NCBI RefSeq assembly: GCF_018138715.1
Contig: NZ_JAGSHX010000006.1
Location: forward strand, 992,001 to 1,056,000
Direction: 5' to 3'
Origin: Streptomyces asiaticus
GTDB taxonomy: Bacteria; Actinomycetota; Actinomycetes; Streptomycetales; Streptomycetaceae
DNA: 64,000 nt
Shown: piece after piece, positions 1 through 10,009 of the stretch
Position numbering within the stretch: position 1 is the first letter of the stretch
Layout of the letters: every line of letters begins with the position of its first letter
Made by a program: the position numbers and the translations under genes
The notes under the pieces: generated by a model
What the model saw: the letters and a program-made list of their open reading frames with translations, nothing else
Databases searched by the model: none
What the model was told of the DNA's origin: nothing

Positions 1-68
1 ACCCCGGCGGCGGCCGCCACCTGTTTGATGGTGGGGCGCCGTCCCGGTTTCGCGGCGGTCGTGCTCAC
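1..68 (-). CDS. LacI-family transcriptional repressor, N-terminal fragment
   Basis: Only the first 22 codons lie in the window. Reading the minus strand from a GTG at 68-66 gives a short leader followed by RRPTIKQVAAAAG, the first helix of a LacI-type helix-turn-helix. The start overlaps the stop of the upstream permease gene in a GTGA arrangement, so the two are probably translationally coupled. LacI regulators encoded at the end of sugar ABC operons commonly repress their own operon in response to the imported sugar; that role is inferred here. The effector-binding domain is beyond the window edge. Confidence 0.75.
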   Translation of the reverse strand, partial: MSTTAAKPGRRPTIKQVAAAAG

Positions 69-892
69 GCCTTGACCGCCCCGTTGATGAGCGCCTGCTG
101 CATGCGCTTCTGGAGCACCGTGTAGACGACCCATACGGGGATCAGGGTCAGGACGGTACCGGCGGTGAGGACCCCGTAGTCGGTGCCGGTGATGGCCTTC
201 AGGGTGGGCAGGGCCACCTGGACGGTGCGCTGCTCGGGGTCGGGGCCGATGATGATCAGCGAGTACAGGTACTCGTTCCAGAAGGTGAGGAAGTTCAGCA
301 GGAGCACGGTGGCGATGCCGGGCAGGCACATCGGTATGTAGATGTGGCGCAGCACCGTGTACGTGGACGCCCCGTCCATCCGGGCGGCCTCCTCCATCTC
401 CCTGGGGATGGTCCGCATGAACTGCACCAGGATCACCACCGACAGCGGCATCGCCGTCGCGGGCAGGAAGAAGACCATGAACAGCCGGGTGTGGAACAGC
501 CCGGTGGCGGCGGCGAGCAGGAAGGTGGGGAAGAGCGCCGCGAACGTGGGGATCAGGAAGCCCAGCGAGAAGACCTTCTCCATCGCCGAGGCCAGCCGTC
601 CCGTGGAGCGGGCGAGCGCGAACGCCGCGGGCAGCGCCAGCAGCAGGGTCAGCGCCAGGGCGAGGACCGTCACCAGTGCGGAGTTGACGACGGCCGTGCC
701 CAGGTCGGCGCTGTCGTAGGCGGTACGGAAGTTGCCGAAGCCGAGCGACTCGGGCAGTGCGAAGGGATGGGCGAAGATCTCCTCGTTGCTCTTGAACGCG
801 GAGGCGAGGAAGTAGTAGAGCGGCACGATCAGCAGTACCGCGTAGGTCCACACCAGGATGTGTGCGGGCAGCCAGCGCTTGCCGAGTTTCAT
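65..892 (-). CDS. Carbohydrate ABC transporter permease (MalG family)
   Basis: A 275-residue inner-membrane permease of the binding-protein-dependent transport family. It has about six hydrophobic segments. The cytoplasmic EAA loop reads EMEEAARMDGAS around residues 170-180, and this loop contacts the ATPase. The ATG at 892 is chosen because it opens on a typical MalG N terminus (MKLGKRWLPAHILVWTYAVL) and follows an AGGCGG-like ribosome site. It is third in a minus-strand operon after the binding protein and the MalF partner, with a 17-bp gap to the latter. No ATPase gene is present, so a shared MsiK-type ATPase elsewhere is likely, as is usual for Streptomyces sugar importers. The substrate cannot be read from the sequence. 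Confidence 0.92.
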   Translation of the reverse strand: MKLGKRWLPAHILVWTYAVLLIVPLYYFLASAFKSNEEIFAHPFALPESLGFGNFRTAYDSADLGTAVVNSALVTVLALALTLLLALPAAFALARSTGRLASAMEKVFSLGFLIPTFAALFPTFLLAAATGLFHTRLFMVFFLPATAMPLSVVILVQFMRTIPREMEEAARMDGASTYTVLRHIYIPMCLPGIATVLLLNFLTFWNEYLYSLIIIGPDPEQRTVQVALPTLKAITGTDYGVLTAGTVLTLIPVWVVYTVLQKRMQQALINGAVKA

Positions 893-909
893 GGTGAGCC
901 GCCTCAAGG

Positions 910-1848
910 TCAGTAGTTCTGGCGGAACGCGCGGCGGATGGCGAGCAGCCCGACGAGCCCGGCCAGGAAGAGGATGACGCCGACGGTCTGGCTGTAGCCG
1001 AGGTCGGCGGCGATGAACGCCTTCTGGTAGACGAGGAACGACAGCGTCGTGGACGAGCTGCCGGGACCGCCCTGGGTGAGCAGCAGCACATGCTGCGCGG
1101 AGCCGAAGAGGGTCCACAGGAACTGGAGCATGGTGACGACGCCGACATAGTCGCGGATCACGGGGAAGTGGATGCGCCACATGGTCCGCCAGTGCCCGGC
1201 CCCGTCCAGCTGGGCCGCCTCGCCGAGGTCGTCGGGGACGCTGTCGAGCCGGGCGGCGAACAGGACGGCGGTGAAGCCGATCCCGCTCCACACGTCCAGG
1301 GCGATCAGACAGGCCAGGGCCGTGGACGGCGAGGCGAGCCAGGCGTCGGTGAGCGAACCGAGCCCCACCGACTGGAGCGCGCCGTTGGCCAGTCCGTCCG
1401 GGGACAGCGCCGCGTAGAACACCATGGCCTTGGCGGGGGTGGAGATCAGGCCGGGGATGAACAGCAGATAGCGGATCACCCGGTGTCCGGGCGGCTTCTG
1501 CGCCACGTAGTAGCCCAGCATGTAGGCGCACACGATCATGATCGGCAGTGCCACCGCCAGTTGGACGGCGGTGTTGCGCACCGCGTCCCAGAAGACGGGG
1601 TCGTCCAGGACCGTGCGGACGTTGCCGAGCCCGGCGAACGACACCGGCTGGAGCATGCCCGGCCAGTGCAGGGCGGCGATCACGAAGATGGCGATCACCG
1701 GGCCGATCATGAAGACCGCGTACCAGACCAGCGCCGGGACGGCCAGGATCGTGCCGCCCTGCCTGGGTGTGCCGGTACGGCCTGTGGTGGCGGGCGGCGC
1801 GGGGTGGCGGATCGCGGCCCCGCCCGGGGGCGACGTCAGCGTCGTCAT
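910..1848 (-). CDS. Carbohydrate ABC transporter permease (MalF family)
   Basis: A 312-residue permease that pairs with the downstream MalG-type protein. The N-terminal 30 residues are polar and low in complexity. Six membrane segments follow, with an EAA-type loop (DLGEAAQLDGAGHW) near residue 205. The ATG at 1848 is preferred over upstream possibilities because an extension would add Arg/Pro-rich sequence unlike the family, and a GGGAG site sits just upstream. It lies 52 bp after the solute-binding lipoprotein gene, consistent with one transcript. It imports a sugar or oligosaccharide of unknown identity. Confidence 0.92.
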   Translation of the reverse strand: MTTLTSPPGGAAIRHPAPPATTGRTGTPRQGGTILAVPALVWYAVFMIGPVIAIFVIAALHWPGMLQPVSFAGLGNVRTVLDDPVFWDAVRNTAVQLAVALPIMIVCAYMLGYYVAQKPPGHRVIRYLLFIPGLISTPAKAMVFYAALSPDGLANGALQSVGLGSLTDAWLASPSTALACLIALDVWSGIGFTAVLFAARLDSVPDDLGEAAQLDGAGHWRTMWRIHFPVIRDYVGVVTMLQFLWTLFGSAQHVLLLTQGGPGSSSTTLSFLVYQKAFIAADLGYSQTVGVILFLAGLVGLLAIRRAFRQNY

Positions 1849-1900
1849 GAGGTGGCTCCCGTGGAGTCGGGCTCGGGATATGAGCGAACGGGCGGGCGGT

Positions 1901-3205
1901 TCACGCGGAGCGGTACGCGGTCTCGAGCGCGGCGCGGACCTTCGCGGCGCTGGTGCCACGGGTGAAGGAGGTGCTGGTCGCGGTGATCAGCGGCTGGGCC
2001 GCGGCGGGCGGGACGTACACATCGGGCAGCAGCGCCTGGCTCACCGTCGAGCCCAGCCGCTGCGCCGCGGCGACCAGCGGGAAGTCGGTGCTTACGGTGT
2101 CGGAGCGCAGCGCCATGTCGCGGCCGCTCTCCTTGATGAACCGGGCGACGGTGTCGGGCCGGTACATGAAGCGCAGGAACTTCTCGACGGCGTCGATCTT
2201 CTTGGTGCCGTTCGGGCTGATCCAGAACCCGATCAGGGTGTAGGTGCGCAGGATGGTGGGCTTCTCGTGCACGGCGCCGTCGGCCAGCGGCCATCCGCCG
2301 ACCTCGGTGTGCCGGGCCACCTTCGGGGGCACCTTGGCCAGCGCCGAGGACATCGCCGACTCGATCGCCGCGGCCTGCGTGTTGAACTGCGTGGTCATCG
2401 AGTCCGAGGTGAGGCCCTGGGCCTTGTCGGCGAAGACACCCGCGTCGCGCAGGGTCACGAAGTACTCGATGCCCTCCCGGGCGCCTCTGCTGCCGAAGTC
2501 CCCCGTGGTGTAGGCGTGCCGGGCCTCGTCCTCGGTGAGGAAGGTCTGGATGATCTGGGCGAGCAGCTTCTGCCCGGTCCAGTCGTTGCCACCGACGGTC
2601 ACGGGCGCGATCCCCTTGGCGCGCAGCTTGCGGGACGCGGCGATCAGTTCGTCGCCCGTGGTGGGTATCGCGTCGACGCCCGCCCGGTCCAGCAGGGCCC
2701 GGTTGTAGGCGATCGGCCAGTTGGTGGCGAAGTAGGGGAAGGCGCGCACCCTGCCCTTGGCGTCGGTCCACTCGGCGAGCGCCTGCGGGAGCACGCGCTC
2801 CCGCAGCCCCCAGTCGTCCAGATAGCCCTTGACGTCGACCGTGGCGCCGACGTCCGTCCACGCCAGCGTCTTGTCGTAGAGGTTGACCATGACGACGTCC
2901 GGCTCCTTGCGGGCCAGCCGCGAGGTCTCGTAGACCTGCGCGAGGTCGTCGCCGTTGATGAGGTTCTTGACCTTGAGTCCCGGATGTTCCTTGCGGAACC
3001 GGTCGAGGGCCGCGAGGTAGGTGGGGGATCCCGGGGCGGTGGTGCCCAGTTGGCTGTGCACGACGAGCGTATCGGGATCGGAGTCCGCGCCGGTGAGTGC
3101 GGAGCAGGCGGAAAGGCCGGGCAGGACGGTCGCGGCGGCGAGGCCGGAACCGGCGGCGAGGAAGCCGCGCCGAGTCAGCGGTGAGTGCACTGCGGGGGTC
3201 TCCAA
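1901..3205 (-). CDS. Extracellular solute-binding lipoprotein of a sugar ABC importer
   Basis: A 434-residue periplasmic-type binding protein (family 1, MalE/UgpB-like). The N terminus has a twin-arginine motif (TRRGFLAAG) and a lipobox ending LSAC near residue 34, so it is probably exported folded by Tat and anchored by lipid to the outer face of the membrane. The mature part has the alternating alpha/beta pattern of these proteins and conserved segments such as AFPYFATNWPIAYN and FWISPNGTKK. It is the first gene of the importer operon. A pair of GGTTAA hexamers lies immediately upstream and may be the operator of the LacI protein encoded at the end of the operon. Confidence 0.9.
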   Translation of the reverse strand: METPAVHSPLTRRGFLAAGSGLAAATVLPGLSACSALTGADSDPDTLVVHSQLGTTAPGSPTYLAALDRFRKEHPGLKVKNLINGDDLAQVYETSRLARKEPDVVMVNLYDKTLAWTDVGATVDVKGYLDDWGLRERVLPQALAEWTDAKGRVRAFPYFATNWPIAYNRALLDRAGVDAIPTTGDELIAASRKLRAKGIAPVTVGGNDWTGQKLLAQIIQTFLTEDEARHAYTTGDFGSRGAREGIEYFVTLRDAGVFADKAQGLTSDSMTTQFNTQAAAIESAMSSALAKVPPKVARHTEVGGWPLADGAVHEKPTILRTYTLIGFWISPNGTKKIDAVEKFLRFMYRPDTVARFIKESGRDMALRSDTVSTDFPLVAAAQRLGSTVSQALLPDVYVPPAAAQPLITATSTSFTRGTSAAKVRAALETAYRSA

Positions 3206-3211
3206 CCAGGC

Positions 3212-3228
3212 GGTTAACGAGTGGTTAA
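3212..3228. promoter_or_regulatory. Direct hexamer repeat upstream of the sugar operon
   Basis: GGTTAA occurs at 3212-3217 and again at 3223-3228, 11 bp apart, just upstream of the binding-protein start (3205). The one-turn spacing places both on the same face of the helix. It is AT-rich for this genome, so it could be part of the promoter or an operator. This is inference from position and spacing only. Confidence 0.35.
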
Positions 3229-3318
3229 TCGATCTACCTCGAGGGTGTGAGGAATGTAGGAGCCACTTCGCCTCTGGTCAAGACCTTGCCGGGACCGAAA
3301 CCACACGGGACCCGCGGA

Positions 3319-3348
3319 ACCCCATCCGCCGCGGGGAGCGGATGGGGT
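3319..3348 (-). terminator. Strong hairpin terminator after the esterase gene
   Basis: A perfect 11-bp stem (ACCCCATCCGC / GCGGATGGGGT) with an 8-nt loop lies between the end of the esterase gene (3450) and the start of the sugar operon (3205). There is no clear U run, which is common for Streptomyces terminators. It probably ends the esterase transcript. Confidence 0.65.
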
Positions 3349-3366
3349 GCGGGTCGTCCGTGGCGA

Positions 3367-3450
3367 GTCCGTGGTGGCGGGCCCGTGGTGGCGGGTCCGT
3401 GATGGCGGGCCCGTGGTGGCGGGCCCGTGGTGGCGGGCCCGTGGTGGCGC
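3367..3450. repeat. 14-bp tandem array, six units
   Basis: Six consecutive 14-bp units of the form GCCCGTGGTGGCGG (variants GTCCGTGGTGGCGG and GTCCGTGATGGCGG) run from 3367 to 3450, with a shortened unit before them. The last base of the array is the first base of the esterase stop codon (CTA at 3450-3452, read as TAG on the minus strand), so the array sits exactly in the 3' untranslated region. Each unit junction makes a GGGCCC self-complementary site. Confidence 0.85.
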
Positions 3451-4946
3451 TATTCCCAGGCCAGCCGTATCGGGGCGCCGGGGTCCGCCACCTGCGTCCA
3501 TGTCTCGGCGATGCGCATGGTCGTCCTGCGCACGCCGTCGTACGGCGGCCAGCCGGGGTCGCCCGTCCTCGCGAACCGGATCCAGGTGGCGTGGACCCGG
3601 GAGGCGAGGTCGGCGGGCGGCTCGGTCGGGCCGAGGATCGCCTCGGGTCCGTGCAGCCGCGCGAGCTCGGTGCGGTCGAACACGAACGGCAGCTCCATGA
3701 CGTGCGAGGCCCCGAGCCGTCCGTCCAGCGCCTTGGACCGCCAGGCGAACTCGTAGACGTGGGTACGCGACGAGGGGTGCCGGGCATGGGCGGTGGCGAG
3801 CCGCCGGGTGCCCGCGCCGAACAGGGCGTCCGTCATGATGGCGGCCCGCAGCTCGCCCGGGGACGCCCCGGGCCGCTCGCGGCGGTAGACCTCCACCAGC
3901 TTCTCGGGGGCGGGGTGCGAGCGTGCCGCCGTGGCGTGGACGTCCTCCTCGGTCGAGGACGTGAGGCGGCCCGACGGGGCCAGATAGAGGTTGCCCTCCT
4001 CGGCGGTCGTGCCGAGCAGCAGATCGACACCCGCGCCACGTCCGGTGGCCACCGCCTCGGCCGGCTGCTGGTCCAGGACGAGGCTGAACGCGCTCAGGCC
4101 GACCAGCGGATCGAAGCGCCCGTCGACCGTGAGATCGATCCCGGCGAGTTGCGGCATGGCCTCGACGAAGCGCTCGTCGGGGACCGACGCCAGCGCCTCC
4201 GCGGTCGCGGCGGTCCCCAGGGCGCGGCCGAGGGCCTGGGTCACCCGGCTCGCCTGGGCGCGGCTGAACGCCCCCAGGCCGCTGCCGCTCTGGATGATCG
4301 CGCGATGGAAGAGTCCTTCGGCCCGTGGGTCGGCCACCACCCCGCCCACGATGGTGGCGCCCGCCGACTGGCCGAAGAGCGTCACCCGGGACGAGTCGCC
4401 CCCGAAGGCCGCGATGTTCCCCCCGACCCAGCGCAGCGCCGCGATCACATCCAGCAGGCCGCGGTTGTCGGGGGCGTCGGGGAGGTGCAGAAACCCGGGT
4501 ATTCCGAGCCGGTAGTTGAGGGTGACCAGGACGACGCCGTCCCGGGCGAAGGCGGTGCCGTCGTAGAGCTCGGACCGGGTGGACCCGGCCACGAAGCCGC
4601 CGCCGTGCACGAACACCATCACGGGCAGGTCGTCGCGCGCGGTGTCGGGCGTCCAGATGTTCACCGCGAGGTAGTCCTCGCCCGGGACCCAGCCCTGTCC
4701 GAAGTACGGGGACATGTCGAGCCGGCCGAACGCGTCGCGCCTCGGCTGCGGTGCCGTGGGGCCCGCGGCGGTGGCATCCCGGACACCGTCCCACGGCGGG
4801 TGCGGCGTCGGCGGTGCGAACCGGGCGGCGCCACGTGGCGGGGCGGCGTAGGGGATGTGCCGGAAGACGGTGGCGTGTTCCTCCTGGCGGCCGCGGACCG
4901 CGCCGTGGGAGGTCACGACGACGGGGGCGGTGGTGTGGTTCGTCAT
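3450..4946 (-). CDS. Type B carboxylesterase
   Basis: A 498-residue serine hydrolase of the carboxylesterase/para-nitrobenzyl esterase family. Visible features are the oxyanion segment VFVHGGGFVAGS, the nucleophile elbow FGQSAGA (Ser near residue 194), an acidic residue in the TAEEGNLYL region and the histidine segment GASHVMELPFVFD. There is no signal peptide, so it is probably cytoplasmic. The ATG at 4946 is chosen because upstream codons encode Arg/Pro-rich sequence without family similarity. It follows the metallohydrolase gene by 40 bp and probably shares its transcript, which suggests sequential hydrolysis of an ester or lactone. The substrate is unknown. Confidence 0.88.
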   Translation of the reverse strand: MTNHTTAPVVVTSHGAVRGRQEEHATVFRHIPYAAPPRGAARFAPPTPHPPWDGVRDATAAGPTAPQPRRDAFGRLDMSPYFGQGWVPGEDYLAVNIWTPDTARDDLPVMVFVHGGGFVAGSTRSELYDGTAFARDGVVLVTLNYRLGIPGFLHLPDAPDNRGLLDVIAALRWVGGNIAAFGGDSSRVTLFGQSAGATIVGGVVADPRAEGLFHRAIIQSGSGLGAFSRAQASRVTQALGRALGTAATAEALASVPDERFVEAMPQLAGIDLTVDGRFDPLVGLSAFSLVLDQQPAEAVATGRGAGVDLLLGTTAEEGNLYLAPSGRLTSSTEEDVHATAARSHPAPEKLVEVYRRERPGASPGELRAAIMTDALFGAGTRRLATAHARHPSSRTHVYEFAWRSKALDGRLGASHVMELPFVFDRTELARLHGPEAILGPTEPPADLASRVHATWIRFARTGDPGWPPYDGVRRTTMRIAETWTQVADPGAPIRLAWE

Positions 4947-4986
4947 GCGTGGTGTGTCTCTTTCTCGGTATCGCTGCGGCCGCCGG

Positions 4987-5889
4987 TCACAGGCGTGCGA
5001 AGGCGGCCCACTCCTTGATGGCGAACGTGCCGCCCTCGCGCCGCACCTCGGCGGCGCCGTGGCCACCGAGGTGCGCCGGGAAGACGAGGGCGTGCTGATC
5101 GGCGGCCCGGCCGAGGACCCGGCGGCGGGTGGCGCGGGATTCGGCCGGGTCCTCGCAGAAGCAGCTGTTGGTGTCGGGATCCGCGATCTGCACCGGGCTG
5201 TGCAGCAGGTCTCCGACGAAGAGCGCGCGGTCGCCCCGGGAATCGAGAGCGAGCACGGAGGATCCCGGTGTGTGTCCGGGGGCGAGTTCCAGACGCAGAT
5301 TGGCGTCGATATCGAGGCTGCCGTCCCACAGCAGCGCCTTGCCCGCTTCCCGGATGGGGGCTACGGAATCCTCGAAGACGTTCTGATTGCCCCTGCCGAG
5401 CAGTGGCTTGTGCTCGTTCTCCGGATTCCAGAACTCGAAGTCGCGCTCGGGGATGAGATACGTGGCGTTCGGGAAGGTCGGCACCCACTGCCGACCGTCG
5501 AGACGGGTGTTCCAGCCCACGTGGTCGACGTGCAGATGGGTGTTGACCACGATGTCGACGTCGTCCGGCCGCACCCCGGCCCTGGCGAGATTCCCCAGGA
5601 AGTCGGTGTCCAGATAGCTCCATACCGGTGCGTAGGGCCGGTGCTTGTGGTTGCCCACTCCGGTGTCGACGAGAATGGTCTTGCCCTCGCTGCGCAGGAC
5701 CCAGGTCTGAATCGCGGACCGCACGTTATCGGTGCCGGGATCGTAGAAGTCCGGGACCAGCCAGGAGGCATTGTCCTTCCAGACCTCCTCAGGGCTTTCC
5801 GGAAAGAAGGTCCGGGGCGTCAGGTCGACGGATCCGTAGTATTCCTCGACGCGTGTGACGGTGACATCGCCCAAGGTTATCTGCTGCAT
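4987..5889 (-). CDS. Metallo-beta-lactamase-fold hydrolase
   Basis: A 300-residue MBL-fold protein. The zinc motif THLHVDHVGW (H-x-H-x-D-H near residues 117-122) is followed by GHTPGSS near residue 205, VGDLLHSP near 226 and PAHLGG near 272, which supply the remaining metal ligands. The layout resembles the lactonase/quorum-quenching and related MBL hydrolases rather than true beta-lactamases, and no signal peptide is seen. It is the first gene of a two-gene unit with the esterase. It is divergent from the xylanase across a 365-bp gap that contains two palindromes. The substrate is not determined. Confidence 0.85.
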   Translation of the reverse strand: MQQITLGDVTVTRVEEYYGSVDLTPRTFFPESPEEVWKDNASWLVPDFYDPGTDNVRSAIQTWVLRSEGKTILVDTGVGNHKHRPYAPVWSYLDTDFLGNLARAGVRPDDVDIVVNTHLHVDHVGWNTRLDGRQWVPTFPNATYLIPERDFEFWNPENEHKPLLGRGNQNVFEDSVAPIREAGKALLWDGSLDIDANLRLELAPGHTPGSSVLALDSRGDRALFVGDLLHSPVQIADPDTNSCFCEDPAESRATRRRVLGRAADQHALVFPAHLGGHGAAEVRREGGTFAIKEWAAFARL

Positions 5890-6023
5890 GGATATTCGCC
5901 TTGTTCATGAGAAGTCCGATTCGCAGCAGAATCCTCGTCCGAATGGGTCATGGGCGGTATCCGTCACCTGACTGCAGTCGCTGACCGAGGCGGGCAGCAC
6001 GACCGATAACACATCACGAGGCG

Positions 6024-6038
6024 CCGAAAACTTTTCGG
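6024..6038. promoter_or_regulatory. CGAAA/TTTCG-type palindromic operator
   Basis: CCGAAAACTTTTCGG is a perfect 7-1-7 inverted repeat about 215 bp upstream of the xylanase start. GAAA-TTTC type repeats upstream of Streptomyces xylanase genes are known regulator sites, so substrate-dependent repression is plausible. The position is also suitable for the divergent MBL gene. Confidence 0.55.
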
Positions 6039-6074
6039 AAACAGAGGGGGCGAGATCTTTTGCGCCATCGATGA

Positions 6075-7646
<1,572 letters not shown>

Positions 7647-7687
7647 CCGACCGGCAGGGGACCGCACCCGCACTTACAGGAGGGATC

Positions 7688-8449
7688 ATGACCGGACGCG
7701 GGAAGGCCACGGCAAGACGCGCAGGCACAAGAAGCACCGGGAAAGCGCGGCGGTTCGCGCTCGTCGCCGCGGCCACGGCCGCCCTGGCGGGGTTCTCCGC
7801 CGCGCCGTCGCCCGCCGCCACGCACGGCGCGGCGCACACCGAGCGGGCCTGGGCCAACTGCCCCAATGGATATGTGGGTCTGACGTACGACGACGGGCCG
7901 AACCCGGGGTCGACCCAGGCGCTGCTCAACGCCCTGCGCGCGGGTGGCGCGAAGGCCACCTTCTTCATCTGGGGGCAGCACGCCGACCAGTATCCGGACC
8001 TGCTCAGGGCCGAGCAGACGGCCGGCATGTGGATCGCCAATCACACCACCTCGCACCCCCATCTCACCCAGATCGGCGAACCGGCGGCGTACAACGAGAT
8101 CGCGGGCGCCCAGAACACCATCAAGCGCATCACCGGGCAGACACCCACCCTGTTCCGGCCGCCCTACGGGGAGACCAACGCGCAGGTCAGGGCCGATGAG
8201 GCCCGTCTCGGGCTGACCGAGGTGCTGTGGAGCGTGGACTCCCAGGACTGGAACGGGGCCGGCACCCAGCAGATCGTCCAGGCCGCCGCCACCATGCGGG
8301 CGGGCAGCATCATCCTCATGCACGACGGCGGGTACCAGACCACCGTCGCCGCCGTGCCGCAGATCCTCAGCGGGCTCGCGGCACGGGGGCTGTGCCCCGG
8401 CAGGATCACGGCCGGGGCGGGTGGCGGCGCGGTCGTCACGGCTCCCTGA
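7688..8449 (+). CDS. Secreted NodB-fold polysaccharide (acetyl-xylan) deacetylase
   Basis: A 253-residue CE4-type deacetylase with an N-terminal signal peptide ending near AAT. The five family motifs are present: TYDDGPNP (Asp68 and Asp69), NHTTSHPH with the metal-binding His119 and His123, RPPYG, VDSQDW and LMHDGG. Family members remove acetyl groups from xylan, chitin or peptidoglycan. The position behind a GH10 xylanase favours acetyl-xylan. Unlike some Streptomyces acetyl-xylan esterases it has no carbohydrate-binding module, ending soon after the catalytic domain. The last 14 bases overlap the end of the convergent antiporter gene. Confidence 0.9.
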   Translation: MTGRGKATARRAGTRSTGKARRFALVAAATAALAGFSAAPSPAATHGAAHTERAWANCPNGYVGLTYDDGPNPGSTQALLNALRAGGAKATFFIWGQHADQYPDLLRAEQTAGMWIANHTTSHPHLTQIGEPAAYNEIAGAQNTIKRITGQTPTLFRPPYGETNAQVRADEARLGLTEVLWSVDSQDWNGAGTQQIVQAAATMRAGSIILMHDGGYQTTVAAVPQILSGLAARGLCPGRITAGAGGGAVVTAP

Positions 8450-9815
8450 GCGCCGTATCCGGCTGACCGCTTCCGGCCGCGTCGCGCGGCAGCGGCCGCG
8501 GGCCCGTCCCGGTGTTCGCCGCGCCACCGGCGCCCCCGTGTTCGCCACCGCGGCAGGCGGTGCGCGACGGGGGCGCCGGCAACAGGCGCTGGAGCAGCGG
8601 GCCGGTCATCATCGTGGTGACCACGGCCATGGCCACCATCACGGTGAAGACACGGCCGTCGATGACACCGAGGCCCAGGCCCACGTTGAGCAGGACGAGT
8701 TCGGTGAGCCCGCGCGCGTTCATCAACACGCCGAGAGTGACGGCCTGCCGAGGGGTGGCCCCGGTGAGCCGGGCGGCGGCCGCGGCACCGATGAACTTGC
8801 CCGCGCAGGCCGCGACGAGCACGGCGAGCAGCATGGCCAGGCCCTGGCCGCCGAGTCCCTGGAAGTTGACGGACAGCCCGGTGACGGTGAAGAAGACCGG
8901 GAGCAGCAGCAGGCTCGACTGCTCGATGCGCGCGGGCACCTCCGGAGCGTGGGCCTCGAGCAGGCGGCGCGGTACGACGGCGCCGAAGACGAAGGCGCCG
9001 AACACGGTGTGCAGTCCCATCGCGTCGGTGGCCCAGGCCGACAGCAGCAGACCGCTGAAGACCACGCCTTGGACCAGTGTGCTGTCCCGGTTCCAGGACC
9101 GCTCGGGCGCCAGCAGCCGGTGCAGCGCGGGCCTGACCACGTACAGCATGCCGACGACGAAGAGGGCGGAGAGCAGCGCCATCCGGGCGAGCGGCCAGGA
9201 ACCGTCGGCGTTCACCACGACGACCACGACGGCGAGGATCCCCCATGCCAGCAGGTCCTGGAGGGCGGCGCAGGCGAGCGCCATGGTGCCGATGCGCTCC
9301 CGGGCCAGACCGTGGTCGGTCAGGATGCGGGCGAGCACCGGGAAGGCCGTGATGGACATGGCCGCGCCCAGGAACAGCGCCGGACCGAGCAGCCCCATCC
9401 GCCCCTGCTCGGTGATTCCCCAGGACGCGAAGGCGACGGCCAGGCCCGTGCCCAGGGAGAACGGCAGGGCGACGGAGCTGAGTGAGACCGACACCACCTG
9501 CCGGCCACGGCCACGCAGTTGCGCCACGTCGAGGTGGTGTCCCACTCCGAACATGAAGAGCACGAGGCCCAGTTGGGCCAGCAGCTGGAGGAAGGGGCGG
9601 GCCTGGTCCGGGAAGAGGACCGCGGTCGGATTCCCGGGCAGCAGCCCCAGCAGACTGGGCCCCAGCATCAGGCCCGCGGCGATTTCCCCCAGCACCGCCG
9701 GCTGCCGCAGCCGCTGGGCGATCCGCCCGCAGACGACGGCCGCGGGTACGACCACGGCGAGGCCGATCAGCACATCACGGATGGTCTCTTCCAGCGCACT
9801 GCCACTCATGGCCAT
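8436..9815 (-). CDS. Monovalent cation:proton antiporter (CPA2 family)
   Basis: A 459-residue membrane protein with about twelve hydrophobic segments. Typical CPA2 sequence is present: QPAVLGEIAAGLMLGPSLLG near residues 38-58, LGLVLFMFGVG, and the MSITAFPVLARIL segment with a following LQDLLAW acidic site. The C terminus is a short Gly/Arg-rich tail without a nucleotide-binding domain. It exchanges Na+ or K+ for protons across the cytoplasmic membrane. Antiporter genes occur at the edges of several glycopeptide-type antibiotic clusters, but here a hairpin at 9963-10001 separates it from the upstream ABC operon, so membership of the cluster is uncertain. Confidence 0.9.
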   Translation of the reverse strand: MAMSGSALEETIRDVLIGLAVVVPAAVVCGRIAQRLRQPAVLGEIAAGLMLGPSLLGLLPGNPTAVLFPDQARPFLQLLAQLGLVLFMFGVGHHLDVAQLRGRGRQVVSVSLSSVALPFSLGTGLAVAFASWGITEQGRMGLLGPALFLGAAMSITAFPVLARILTDHGLARERIGTMALACAALQDLLAWGILAVVVVVVNADGSWPLARMALLSALFVVGMLYVVRPALHRLLAPERSWNRDSTLVQGVVFSGLLLSAWATDAMGLHTVFGAFVFGAVVPRRLLEAHAPEVPARIEQSSLLLLPVFFTVTGLSVNFQGLGGQGLAMLLAVLVAACAGKFIGAAAAARLTGATPRQAVTLGVLMNARGLTELVLLNVGLGLGVIDGRVFTVMVAMAVVTTMMTGPLLQRLLPAPPSRTACRGGEHGGAGGAANTGTGPRPLPRDAAGSGQPDTALREP

Positions 9816-9962
9816 GGCCCTCCCCCGTCACCGGTTCCGCCCAGTTTCGGCGAGCCACCTCGCGTACGGAAATGCGCACTTGGACGTGTGGACGCGGGGC
9901 CGACGCCGATCGCGTGCGACCACGGCCGTACGTCCGTTCCCCTGTTTTCCGGGCAGGCCGAA

Positions 9963-10001
9963 GCCCGGCACCGGGACGGGGGATTCACCACGGTGCCGGG
10001 C
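9963..10001 (-). terminator. Hairpin terminator after the MacAB-type operon
   Basis: A perfect 11-bp stem (GCCCGGCACCG / CGGTGCCGGGC) with a 17-nt loop starts 9 bp past the stop of the permease gene. There is no U run. It likely ends the long minus-strand transcript that may begin as far upstream as the NRPS genes. Confidence 0.65.
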
Positions 10002-10009
10002 GGCTCGGT

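Noticed and set aside
3212..3228. PHO box
   Set aside because: The 11-bp spacing fits, but the GGTTAA hexamers do not match the GTTCACC-type units of Streptomyces PHO boxes, and the downstream genes are a sugar importer.
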